A stretch of DNA of 64,000 bases from the NCBI RefSeq assembly GCF_014699005.1, contig NZ_JACWZY010000001.1, positions 186,001-250,000 on the forward strand. Direction: 5' to 3'. The position numbers were made by a program, and so were the translations under genes. The DNA is from Spirosoma profusum (GTDB lineage Bacteria; Bacteroidota; Bacteroidia; Cytophagales; Spirosomataceae). Positions 42,781 through 51,244 of this stretch are shown here, in pieces. The first letter of the stretch is position 1. Every line of letters begins with the position of its first letter. A model generated the notes under the pieces. That model ran no database searches. It saw nothing but the letters and a program-made list of their open reading frames with translations, and was not told the origin of the DNA.

Positions 42781-45700
42781 TTAGAATGTGAGACCAAGTT
42801 TGAAACCAACCGGAATAACCCAGGGCGTTACGTTGTAGCGCTCGATACCTTGCTTAAACTGTGTACCAGCCTGAGGCCCGGCTTGTGGCTGGAACGCCAT
42901 TTCGGGATCGACGTTGATCTTGGCGGCTGTCCACAGAATGATGTTGCGGCTATAAACCGAGAAGTTGGCGTTCTGCAAACCAATCGATTTCACGAAACGA
43001 GCGGGCAAATCGTAACCAATCGAAACTTCCCGCAGCTTCACAAACGACGCATCGAACGTAGCGGCCCGGGTGAAATCCCACGGATAGTTGTCGCCGTAAG
43101 GAATGATCTTGGTGCCAGATGCGCCCAGGTTTTCGGTGTATCCAGTGATGTTCCCCTGCGCATCATATTGTGCAATTACGCCCGGGTTGAATACGCCATA
43201 CGCGTAGGTTTTACCACCAAATTCAAATGGATAACCGCCGTACTCAGCCGTTGGTCCGCCCACAATGGGGAAGTAATTGCCGTGAATTTTGATGTACTGA
43301 TCGGCATTCTCAACCAGCCAGTTACGTAGCGCATCGCCGGTACGACCGCCTGGATTGATCAGGTTATCCAGGAACCGCTGCGACCGTAGATCCGATTCGG
43401 AATACCGATACGTTTGCGAAACAAAATCGCCACCCGACCGCCAGTCAAGCGAGAAATTCAGCGTGAAACCCTTATACGACAGGGAGCTTTGTGCGCCCAA
43501 ATTAAAATTCGGGTTGAAGTTTCCGATTTTGTTTTTAACCGTGCTGGCGCTACGTGCCTGCCAGGACCCATCGCTGTTCAGAATTGGATAACCAAAATAT
43601 TTTGAATTTGCATCCGTGACGGTAATGATTTCGGCATCGTAAATATCACCGACTTTATCGCCTACGTAGGTCCAGGCACCGCCTTTGGCATCGGTCCAGA
43701 GCGTGTAGAACGGTATGCCGGGAGCCAGCTCTTTAATTCGCGTTACGTTCTTCGTAAAGTTGGTCGTCAGGTCCCAGCGAAGGCCGCCTTTGTCGATTAG
43801 CGTACCACCGAGCGAGAGTTCAACACCACGGCTTTCGAGTAGGCCAGCGTTGATGTTTTTGGTCGTAAAACCTGAAGATGGGGCAATTTGCGACGGCAGA
43901 ATCTGGTTGCGGTTTTCCGATACGTAGTACGTTCCCGAGAACCGAAGCCGGTTGCGGAACATGTTGTAATCGATACCCACTTCATACGACGTAGCAATTT
44001 CCGGTTTCAGCTCGGGAAGCAGAATGCTGCCGGGTTTCGACAAGCGCGTTACACCATTCCATGCTCCGGCATCGCCAAGAGTAGGATAGAGGCTGTAGGG
44101 ATTGGCATCGTTACCAACCTGTGCTACACCCGCCCGAACTTTGAACATGTCGACGGCGGCTGGCATGTGAAATATCTCGTTCACAAGCAAGCTCAACGAA
44201 GCCGATGGGTAGAAGTACGAACGGTTGTTGATCGGCAACGTACTGGACCAGTCGTTACGGGCGGTCAGATCCAGGTAAATCATGTCCTTATAGCCTAGGT
44301 TCGCGGTTCCGTAGACGCTATAAATGGCTTTCTTATACAGGTAGTTGTTGTATACGAGGTTATTCGGCGCAATGTTCTGAATCGTGTACAGCCCCGGAAT
44401 GATCAGACCGGCTCCGTTTCGGCTGCTGGTGCTGATGTCCGTCGATTGCGAATAGCGGTCGTTACCACCAGCCGAAACCACCAGACTCAGGGCATTGAAC
44501 CGCTTGGTATACGTAGCGAGGACGTCGACGTTACGTTCATACCGTTTCAGGTTGATCAGACCGTATGCACCATTGGGTTCGCCGGTGTAGCTTTTGGCTA
44601 TTTTAGTTTCGCGTTGTTCGTTGTACGTATCAAGTGAGTAGCGGCCCATCAGTTTAATGTCGGGCGTGAGCTGCCATTCCGCTTTCATATTCCCAAATAT
44701 GCGGTCGCGAACAAAACTGTTATTCACTTCATAAGCCAGGAACCAGGGATTATTATAGTTACCCTTGCTGGTCGTTTTCTGTTGAATACCTTCCTGACCT
44801 GGTACCCAGTAATCGCGCAGTTCATTGATGTCGACGTGCGAACCGACTCCGTAAGCCCACTGCATCGGGTTAGTACCCCGCTCGCCGGCCGGCCGGTTGT
44901 TGGAATTGCTCCGGCTGAAGTCCAGATTAGTGCTCAGACTCAGTTTGTTATTGACACGTACCGTTGTATTGAGTGCCAACGTATTTTTAAACAGGTCTGA
45001 ATTGGGGATAATACCCCGGCTGCTCATGTTGGAGTACGACAGCCGATACGTTACTTTCTCCGAATTGTTCGAAATCGATACGCCATTCGTGGTGGTAACG
45101 CCCGTACGGAAAAAGTCTTTTACGTTGTTCGGGTGCGAAACGAGTGGCGTTGGAACCGGCTTCCCATCAGCACCAATCGGGCTGTTCCACTGAATAGCTT
45201 TATAACCCTTATCCAGTTCAGGACCAATGCCACCAGCCGAACTTTCGTCGATTTGCAGAATGCCGCCCGGATAAGGGTTCGCATCGGGCGTGAAGGGAAG
45301 AATACCCGTCGCGAAGTTTTTCGTCATTTTTAGATAACGGTACGGCTGATCGAAAACCGTATTCGACGTAACGGAAACGGTCATTTTCTGCGAGCGTGAA
45401 CCGCTTTTGGTCGTAATCAGCACGACGCCGTTACCCGCCCGTGAACCATACAGAGCGGCTGCGCTGGGGCCTTTCAGAATCGAAATATTTTCTACGTCCT
45501 CAGGATTAATGTCAGAAATGGCGTTTCCGTAGTCAACACGGTTGTCGCTACCGATCTGGCTGACGTTGTTGAGCGAGTTCGCTACGGGTACCCCATCGAC
45601 CACAAACAAAGGCTGGTTATCGGTATTGAGCGATTTGGCGCCCCGGATGATCATACTAACCGATGAACCCGATGGCCCCGTTGAGCTAATCTGAACGCCT

Positions 45701-46182
45701 GGTACGCGACCCGCCAGCGAGTTCAGTACGTTCTCCTGCGCCACTCGGCTCAGGTCTTTGCCTTGTACTTCACCAACGGCATAACCCAGCGAACGGGCTT
45801 CCCGTTTGATACCGAGCGCCGTCACGACGACTTCGCCAAGCACTTCGTTATTTTCAACCAGTGCTACGTCGATAACTGATTGACTACCAACCGGTATTTC
45901 CTGCGTTTTGTGACCTATAAATGAGAAAACCAGCACCGCTTTCTCGTTATTGACAGTGATGGAATATTTCCCGGATTGATCCGTAACCGTTCCTAACTGC
46001 GTGCCTTTTATCAGGATGTTGGCGCCAGCGATTGGTTGGCTGTTTGTTGCCAACGTAACAGTTCCGGTGATGGTTTTGGCTGGTTTACCTTTGGCCAGCG
46101 CGGGTATAAAGCAGACACTTACCAGTAATGCGACGGTAAATAGGTGCCTTATGATCAACTTAATAGGAGAAATTAAGCTCAT
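42781..46182 (-). CDS. SusC/RagA-type TonB-linked outer-membrane transporter
   Basis: The 1133-aa protein has a signal (RHLFTVALLVSVCFIPALA), a CarboxypepD_reg domain (TITGTVTLATNSQPIAGANI, about 35-115) and a TonB plug (about 120-240). The plug contains VVVTALGIKREARSLGYAVG and MIIRGAKSLNTDNQPLFVVD. A complete beta-barrel follows, ending in GFKLGLTF, a C-terminal aromatic BAM signal. It imports a nutrient with the SusD-like lipoprotein, powered by TonB. It has no N-terminal signalling (STN) domain, although an ECF sigma factor and an anti-sigma fragment are encoded just upstream. Confidence 0.94.
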   Translation of the reverse strand: MSLISPIKLIIRHLFTVALLVSVCFIPALAKGKPAKTITGTVTLATNSQPIAGANILIKGTQLGTVTDQSGKYSITVNNEKAVLVFSFIGHKTQEIPVGSQSVIDVALVENNEVLGEVVVTALGIKREARSLGYAVGEVQGKDLSRVAQENVLNSLAGRVPGVQISSTGPSGSSVSMIIRGAKSLNTDNQPLFVVDGVPVANSLNNVSQIGSDNRVDYGNAISDINPEDVENISILKGPSAAALYGSRAGNGVVLITTKSGSRSQKMTVSVTSNTVFDQPYRYLKMTKNFATGILPFTPDANPYPGGILQIDESSAGGIGPELDKGYKAIQWNSPIGADGKPVPTPLVSHPNNVKDFFRTGVTTTNGVSISNNSEKVTYRLSYSNMSSRGIIPNSDLFKNTLALNTTVRVNNKLSLSTNLDFSRSNSNNRPAGERGTNPMQWAYGVGSHVDINELRDYWVPGQEGIQQKTTSKGNYNNPWFLAYEVNNSFVRDRIFGNMKAEWQLTPDIKLMGRYSLDTYNEQRETKIAKSYTGEPNGAYGLINLKRYERNVDVLATYTKRFNALSLVVSAGGNDRYSQSTDISTSSRNGAGLIIPGLYTIQNIAPNNLVYNNYLYKKAIYSVYGTANLGYKDMIYLDLTARNDWSSTLPINNRSYFYPSASLSLLVNEIFHMPAAVDMFKVRAGVAQVGNDANPYSLYPTLGDAGAWNGVTRLSKPGSILLPELKPEIATSYEVGIDYNMFRNRLRFSGTYYVSENRNQILPSQIAPSSGFTTKNINAGLLESRGVELSLGGTLIDKGGLRWDLTTNFTKNVTRIKELAPGIPFYTLWTDAKGGAWTYVGDKVGDIYDAEIITVTDANSKYFGYPILNSDGSWQARSASTVKNKIGNFNPNFNLGAQSSLSYKGFTLNFSLDWRSGGDFVSQTYRYSESDLRSQRFLDNLINPGGRTGDALRNWLVENADQYIKIHGNYFPIVGGPTAEYGGYPFEFGGKTYAYGVFNPGVIAQYDAQGNITGYTENLGASGTKIIPYGDNYPWDFTRAATFDASFVKLREVSIGYDLPARFVKSIGLQNANFSVYSRNIILWTAAKINVDPEMAFQPQAGPQAGTQFKQGIERYNVTPWVIPVGFKLGLTF

Positions 46183-46292
46183 ACGTGTTCAGCGATAAGT
46201 GGTTCAAAAAATCGTTCGAAAAGAATAGTGTAAAATGGATGATACGTACTGAATGAGTCGAATAAGCCGGGTTAGTGGTCAGAATGCTGGTA

Positions 46293-46532
46293 TTATGCCC
46301 TCTTCGCGGTACATTCTTCATTATCCATTGAGCGGGTATCCGTCAATCCGTCCAATTCAGATTGGGGACTGTATTGATTTAGCAGTTCGTTAAAATGTGT
46401 TTCCAATGCATCTGAATAGGTCTGCAAACTGGTTTCGTTATGCAGCCCCGCTAAAAATTCGTCTAATTCTGCCCTCGACAGCTTATTATTAAGTAGCTGT
46501 TCGATTAGATAGCTGCTGCCATGATTCGACAT
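46293..46532 (-). CDS. short FecR-type anti-sigma N-terminal fragment (79 aa)
   Basis: The 79-aa product reads MSNHGSSYLIEQLLNNKLSR, then AELDEFLAGLHNETSLQTYS. This resembles the sigma-binding N-terminal helices of FecR-like anti-sigma factors (LL...LxG..s..E...f..wl). It lacks the transmembrane segment and FecR domain that normally make up 300 or more residues. It stands where a FecR gene is expected, between ECF sigma and SusC. Either the gene was truncated or a stand-alone sigma-binding peptide remains. The family assignment is inferred from pattern and position. Confidence 0.5.
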   Translation of the reverse strand: MSNHGSSYLIEQLLNNKLSRAELDEFLAGLHNETSLQTYSDALETHFNELLNQYSPQSELDGLTDTRSMDNEECTAKRA

Positions 46533-46677
46533 TATCTCTCATCCGTTAACAGTTTTTCCATAGTACTGCCGAAAACTGCTAAAGGACTACTAGCGAATGC
46601 GTTAATTTTTTGTGAAGCGGAGAGAAAGGATAATGTAAAATGAAAGAGGTTAGCAGGAAGGTTTATTTCAAGCTGCG

Positions 46678-46803
46678 TTTTTTGTCATGCTGAGGTACGA
46701 ATCGGACCGCCGAAGCGGCATCTTAAAGCATCCAAACCAGCGAGAAATGAAACATCAAGATGCCGCTTCGGCGGTCCGATTCGTACCTCAGCATGACAAA
46801 AAA
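46678..46803. repeat. long inverted repeat IR3 (47-bp arms, both with the 16-bp insertion)
   Basis: Arms 46678-46724 and 46757-46803 are perfect complements over 47 bases, starting TTTTTTGTCATGCTGAGGTA. Each arm contains TCGGACCGCCGAAGCG between ACGAA and GCATCTT (46702-46717 and, inverted, 46764-46779). It starts two bases after the sigma-factor stop and probably ends that transcript. Confidence 0.92.
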
Positions 46804-46804
46804 G

Positions 46805-47350
46805 CTAGATAAGGGCAAAGTCGACTTTTTCGCGGAGGAGTTGCTTGGCTTTTACAAGCTGATTTTTAACGGTATTCTTGGAGATCCGTAGCATTTCCGC
46901 GATTTCCTGATAGGATTTGCCGTCTTCTACGTTCATGCGTAGAATCAGTTTACGCTTTTCCGAAAGCGAGCTGATGGCAACCTGAAGCAATTGAATGCGG
47001 GCTTCCTCATCGTCGGGATGCTCGTTGTTCATGACCTGCATTCGCTCTACGTAGCGTTGCTTCAGGAGTTGACTTTTTTCCAGCTGTTTCAGATGGTCGA
47101 ACGCCAGATTACGGAGGCAGGTAAACAGATACGAATTGAAATTCAAGCTTGGATTGATGGTCGCTCTACGTTCCCATATCTTAATAAATACGTCGTGCAC
47201 CATATTTTCGGCGTCTTCGGTATCTTTCAGCAGCGACGTACAGAACTTGAGCGCTGGCGTGCGGTAATGCCGATATAGTTTGGCAAAGGCAACCGGATCG
47301 CCTTGAATAACTTGATGAAGAACCGATTCGAGGGTATAGTTAACAGTCAT
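46805..47350 (-). CDS. ECF sigma-70 factor (RpoE-like, Bacteroidota SusC-linked type)
   Basis: The 181-aa protein has region 2 (AFAKLYRHYRTPALKFCTSL, AENMVHDVFIKIWERRATI, NSYLFTCLRNLAFDHLKQ) and region 4 (ISSLSEKRKLILRMNVEDGK, SYQEIAEMLRISKNTVKNQL). It matches in length and motifs the ECF sigma factors that control SusC/SusD operons. It lies upstream of the anti-sigma fragment and SusC on the same strand. With the FecR partner truncated, control by sequestration may be weakened or lost (inference). Confidence 0.93.
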   Translation of the reverse strand: MTVNYTLESVLHQVIQGDPVAFAKLYRHYRTPALKFCTSLLKDTEDAENMVHDVFIKIWERRATINPSLNFNSYLFTCLRNLAFDHLKQLEKSQLLKQRYVERMQVMNNEHPDDEEARIQLLQVAISSLSEKRKLILRMNVEDGKSYQEIAEMLRISKNTVKNQLVKAKQLLREKVDFALI

Positions 47351-48201
47351 ATAAGGAAATGGTAAAGTCGTAGTACGATGGGTATAAGAGTAATCGGCAA
47401 CGCCTGATTCAACCGTATTGTCAATTACTCATAATTCTTAAAATTGACTGGTTTGATGAAATTTTATTATTTATTCAAGCTGATTGTCCAAATAATAATT
47501 GGGAAACACACGCAAAAGGATTTATTGATCATTGTTAACAAATCCTTTATATTATCTTAATATAGCCTAAATAGCCAAATAAAATTTGGATTTCGCTAGC
47601 TTATTGAACAAATATAGACGACTTGATTTCAATTAAATTTCGCACTTTGCGTAAAATAACCTTCAATTTGCGCAATGAAGCGTTAGGACAATTTTGTTTG
47701 CTTTTTTGATATTAAAAACTTTAACCAGAATTCAGCTAAACATACCGGATGAACGGTAGTTGGTGACAAAACTGCCTTAGGATAAATAAATGAATTGTTA
47801 CTAATGTGTAGATATATTTTACCTGAAAATGGCCTGAAATTTGACAGAAGTAGAGCAAAATCTCTGCCGTGGTGACAAGAAGATAGTACTTATTATGGCT
47901 TTTAAATAGAATTAATTTTAGAATTGATTAGCTGAAAGACTGTATTTGTAGTAACAAATTCTAAACTAATAACATAATAAGCCAAGCGCATTGTAATAAA
48001 AGAACGTGAAAAATGGGCAAAATCGGCTTACGCAAAAGATAGTTACTTAATTTGGTCAGTTCATGGTATTGAAACGCGTATTCATGTCATTATCGAATTA
48101 AAAAAGCCCTGCTGCCCGTACCCTGTCACGGATTTTGTGTCCTAATACGGCAAATGACCAGAACAGGTTATTCTGCTAACACCGAACAAAGGAGCACGGA
48201 C
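47351..48201. other. 850-base A/T-rich intergenic region between divergent genes
   Basis: No gene was recognised. The stretch 47430-48060 is much richer in A and T than its surroundings and has many stops in all frames. It must carry promoters for the sigma-factor operon and for the surface-protein gene at 48202. A possible ribosome site, AAAGGAGC, lies at 48188-48195. No clear -33/-7 pair was found. Confidence 0.5.
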
Positions 48202-49725
48202 ATGAAGAAAAATATTTACGTACTACTGCTGTTGATTCTACCGGGGCTCTGTCTGGCTCAGAAAGGACGATTTGCGGTACAATTTAATGTGAAATCCTTG
48301 GATTGTAATACGGGGAAGGTTGTGATCCGCGTACAGGTGAAGGCCAACTCGGCGGATAGCACATTCCTGATGGGCGACGCTAACTACCGGTTCGATTATG
48401 ACTCCCAGATTATTCGCAATCCCCAGATTGTTAGTCAGGAGACTTTCTCGAACCAGGCACCCGCCAGTGATAACCGATACAACCAGCAGAATCTGAACGG
48501 GAGCACAGTAGGGCCAACCATTGGAACCGTTTCGCTGAATACCGTGTATGGAGGTAGCGGAACCGGGGCTGGGCTAGTCGGTCCTAACTGGATTACGGTA
48601 AGCTGTATTCAGTTCGATATCATCAACACGCAGGCCGTTCCAAATAACTGCTTTGGGTTGCGGTGGCATACAGATACTACGTTCCCGGTTACCGGGATGA
48701 ATGAGTACATTGCCAATACGCAGTCGCCAAACGGCTACACGCTGCAAAACGTAACATCAGCCAAGGTTTTCGGTAATATTCAGGTTTGTTTACCGCAGTA
48801 CTGTGCGATACAGGCGGTTAACGATTACTACACAACTCCATTCAATACGCCTGTTTCGGGGAATGCCCTTACAAATGATCTGACGGCTCCTCTGGTTATG
48901 ACCACTACGCCCGTCACCAACCCAAAACACGGTAGCATCGTTTTAAACGCGAACGGTACGTTCACCTACACACCTACCACGGGCTACACAGGTCGGGACA
49001 GTATTCAGTATCGGGTGTGCAAGCAGCTCAATCCTGATCTTTGCGCCAATGCCTGGATTTACATCACCGTTGGCGCTCCAGCTGGTACGGATCTGAGCCT
49101 GACCAAAACGGTTAGCAAATCACGGCCTTTCCTCAATGAAGTGATCTCGTATAGTCTTACGGTACAGAACTCGGGCGGTATTGCCGCTACGGGTGTAGAA
49201 GTGAAAGACTCATTGCCAGCGGGTGTGCAATACCAAAGTATGTCGGGGCCGGGTACTTATAATCCAGCAACAGGCATCTGGACTGTTGGTACCATTGCCG
49301 CCGGGGGAACTGCTACGTTGGTCATTACCGTAAAGGTGATTGCCGAAGGAACCTGGTTCAACGTTGCCGAGGTAAGCAAGGTGAATGAGCAGGATCCTGA
49401 CTCGACTCCTGGCAACGGAGTCATGACGGAAGACGACATCAGTACTGCCTGTTTTTCGGTGCCAATTCGCATCTGTGCAGGAGACGTATATACAATAGCG
49501 TTACCAAATATTTATAGCGGTTTGCAATGGTATAAAGATGGCGTGGCCATACCCGGTGCAACCAGCAGTTCGTACATCGTAACGGGCATTGGTCAGTACA
49601 CCTACACCGCTACCAACGGAAGTTGTCCACAGCAGGGTTGCTGCCCGGTCATCTTCATCGAAGGCGACTGCTGCAAACCGACCATCTGTGTACCGATTGT
49701 GATTACGCAAACACGGAGACGGTGA
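48202..49725 (+). CDS. secreted multidomain surface protein (Ig-like, DUF11)
   Basis: I start at ATG 48202 (MKKNIYVLLLLILPGLCLAQ) because a strong AAAGGAG site lies nine bases before it and the signal peptide is clean. The 507-aa product has an N-terminal beta domain (about 20-210) with cohesin-like look (FLMGDANYRFDYDSQIIRNP). Next is a cadherin-like/Big_9 domain (AVNDYYTTPFNTPVSGNALT, about 215-300), then a DUF11 domain (DLSLTKTVSKSRPFLNEVIS, about 305-410). An Ig-like domain (GLQWYKDGVAIPGATSSSYI) leads to a Cys-rich end (GCCPVIFIEGDCCKPTICVP). It is probably attached to or released at the cell surface. It is the first gene of the plus-strand surface-protein run. Confidence 0.78.
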   Translation: MKKNIYVLLLLILPGLCLAQKGRFAVQFNVKSLDCNTGKVVIRVQVKANSADSTFLMGDANYRFDYDSQIIRNPQIVSQETFSNQAPASDNRYNQQNLNGSTVGPTIGTVSLNTVYGGSGTGAGLVGPNWITVSCIQFDIINTQAVPNNCFGLRWHTDTTFPVTGMNEYIANTQSPNGYTLQNVTSAKVFGNIQVCLPQYCAIQAVNDYYTTPFNTPVSGNALTNDLTAPLVMTTTPVTNPKHGSIVLNANGTFTYTPTTGYTGRDSIQYRVCKQLNPDLCANAWIYITVGAPAGTDLSLTKTVSKSRPFLNEVISYSLTVQNSGGIAATGVEVKDSLPAGVQYQSMSGPGTYNPATGIWTVGTIAAGGTATLVITVKVIAEGTWFNVAEVSKVNEQDPDSTPGNGVMTEDDISTACFSVPIRICAGDVYTIALPNIYSGLQWYKDGVAIPGATSSSYIVTGIGQYTYTATNGSCPQQGCCPVIFIEGDCCKPTICVPIVITQTRRR

Positions 49726-49740
49726 TTCTTGTCCTGCTGG

Positions 49741-49850
49741 TTTTTTGTCATGCTGACGAAGGAAGCATCTTAAAGCATCATAACTCTCTAATAAAGAAAC
49801 CTTAAGATCCTTCGTGCCCGCTCCGGCGGCCCGGTCAGGATGACAAAAAA
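49741..49850. repeat. inverted repeat IR4 (right arm with a 16-bp insertion)
   Basis: Left arm 49741-49773 starts TTTTTTGTCATGCTGACGAA. The right arm 49802-49850 is its partner but holds the extra unit CCGGGCCGCCGGAGCG (read on the minus strand, 49834-49819) between CTGA and GGCACGAAGG. The left arm lacks it. It follows the surface-protein stop. Confidence 0.85.
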
Positions 49851-49928
49851 CGCAGCGGGCCAAAAGCATAGCACGACCAAACCAATATAACGAAAAAGTC
49901 AAAAAGAAGAAAATGATAACTGAACGCC

Positions 49929-50231
49929 ATGCATAACTACGCCTTTTACGTCTACATCGTCACAAATCCAGAGAAGACCACACTCTATACTGGAATGACG
50001 AATGATTTAGCCAGACGTTTGAGCGAGCATTATGAAACGTGTGGGCAGTTAGAAACATTCACAGGTAAATATTACTGTTATCTGCTGGTTTACTGGGAGT
50101 TTCATCTATATGTACGTAATGCGATTCTGCGTGAGAAGGAAATTAAAGGATGGGTGAGAGAGAAGAAAGTAGCGCTGATCGAGTCCGTAAACCCCGAATG
50201 GCGCATCTTAAATGATGAGATTCAAGGGTGA
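49929..50231 (+). CDS. GIY-YIG domain nuclease-like protein (UPF0213/YhbQ type)
   Basis: The 100-aa protein is a single GIY-YIG domain: FYVYIVTNPEKTTLYTGMTN (GIY...YIG-type strands), DLARRLSEHYETC (catalytic Arg), AILREKEIKGWVREKKVALI (conserved Glu and Lys helix) and a final NPEW. These small proteins are very common in Bacteroidota and their targets are unknown. The gene is flanked on both sides by long inverted repeats that carry 16-bp insertion units (49741-49850 and 50240-50359), so a role in creating or moving these repeats is an attractive but untested idea. Confidence 0.87.
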   Translation: MHNYAFYVYIVTNPEKTTLYTGMTNDLARRLSEHYETCGQLETFTGKYYCYLLVYWEFHLYVRNAILREKEIKGWVREKKVALIESVNPEWRILNDEIQG

Positions 50232-50239
50232 CTGATTTT

Positions 50240-50359
50240 TTTGTCATGCTGAGGCACGAATCGGACCGCCGAAGCGGCATCTTAAGGCTTCTGAATGAGC
50301 TAGTTAGGGTGCTTTAAGATGCCGCTTCGGTGGTCCGATTCGTGCCTCAGCATGACAAA
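50240..50359. repeat. inverted repeat IR5 (46-bp arms, both with the 16-bp insertion)
   Basis: Arms 50240-50285 and 50314-50359 differ at one base. Both contain the unit (50261-50276; inverted 50323-50338 with one change) after GGCACGAA. It lies 9 bases past the GIY-YIG stop. Confidence 0.92.
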
Positions 50360-50403
50360 GACGCTACGTAACAGAAGTGAGTGTGTGAATTAGGAAGCTT
50401 TAA

Positions 50404-50447
50404 CCGGGCCGCCGGAACGGATCCTTCATACCTCAGGATGACAAAAA
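50404..50447. repeat. half copy of the inverted repeat (IR6) with a 16-bp insertion
   Basis: Only one arm is present, reading on the minus strand TTTTTGTCATCCTGAGGTAT, then GAAGGATC. CGTTCCGGCGGCCCGG (50419-50404) is inserted between GAAGGATC and TTAAAGC, a position different from that in the other repeats. No partner arm was found nearby. Confidence 0.8.
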
Positions 50448-50512
50448 CAAAGCCCAGCAGGGCAAAAACGGAACAATAGAGAGATTTTTTATTTATGGGA
50501 TGCTAGCGATAA

Positions 50513-50531
50513 CCGGGCTTTTTGAGCCCGG
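50513..50531 (+). promoter_or_regulatory. leader hairpin before 50567
   Basis: CCGGGCT (50513-50519) pairs perfectly with AGCCCGG (50525-50531) around a TTTTG loop, 36 bases before the next gene. It could be a terminator for upstream transcripts or a 5'-leader structure. Confidence 0.4.
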
Positions 50532-50566
50532 CGATCCTTTTCTTCTCATAAAAACAGGAATAAAGT

Positions 50567-51229
50567 ATGGCGTTTTCACCAACATATCACGCTACGTATC
50601 GCCGATGGGTAATCTGGCTTTGGCTGGGACTGCCACTGGTGACCTGGGCGCAGCAACCGGCTGATAGTCTGGCGACTAAGCAGACGGGTGTGGGTGTGTT
50701 TGGACCGGCGATGGGTATTCTCGCTGATACGTTGGGCGTTTGGGGTGACGTAGTACTGGATAGCGCCAGCGTGACCGGCAACGGTGTTCTTTCGTTACGT
50801 GGACATAGCCCGAATGAGCCAGCGATGCCGCAACGTATTGTGGCACAACGTAGTGAGGTACAGCATCTGCATCTGGCTAGTTCCGGCAAAACGGTGCTGC
50901 TGGGCGACTTGCGAATCGGAAAAAGCCTGACGGTGGAACAGGGCGTTTTTGACGTATCGGCGGGGAAACTGGAACAGAGTGCTACGTGCCAAATCCGCCT
51001 GTTGCGGGGAGCGCGGTTAAGCAGTCAGCCCACCTGGACGGTACAAAATACAGACCCGAAAACGCGGCTGACGAATACAGAACAATTGGTTGGCCTGAAT
51101 GCAGACGAGGCAATTAGCCTGTTCGGCTTCCTCGACGAGCCGCAACAAGGATTGAGTTATGAATTGACTGATTACCAATTAATTGAAGCAGAAAACCCTG
51201 CGCCACCACCGAAGGCCAGCGTCCTTTAG
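50567..51229 (+). CDS. secreted hypothetical protein
   Basis: The 220-aa product has a signal sequence near its start (WVIWLWLGLPLVTWAQQ). The rest is a repetitive beta-strand pattern (LDSASVTGNGVLSLRGHSPN, HLHLASSGKTVLLGDLRIGK, SLTVEQGVFDVSAGKLEQSA), which suggests a beta-helix or a short adhesin-like fold. The C-terminus ends in a Pro/Ala-rich tail (ENPAPPPKASVL). I do not recognise a family. It lies in the surface-protein run between two inverted repeats. Confidence 0.6.
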   Translation: MAFSPTYHATYRRWVIWLWLGLPLVTWAQQPADSLATKQTGVGVFGPAMGILADTLGVWGDVVLDSASVTGNGVLSLRGHSPNEPAMPQRIVAQRSEVQHLHLASSGKTVLLGDLRIGKSLTVEQGVFDVSAGKLEQSATCQIRLLRGARLSSQPTWTVQNTDPKTRLTNTEQLVGLNADEAISLFGFLDEPQQGLSYELTDYQLIEAENPAPPPKASVL

Positions 51230-51244
51230 GGCAGTGTTTTGTCT

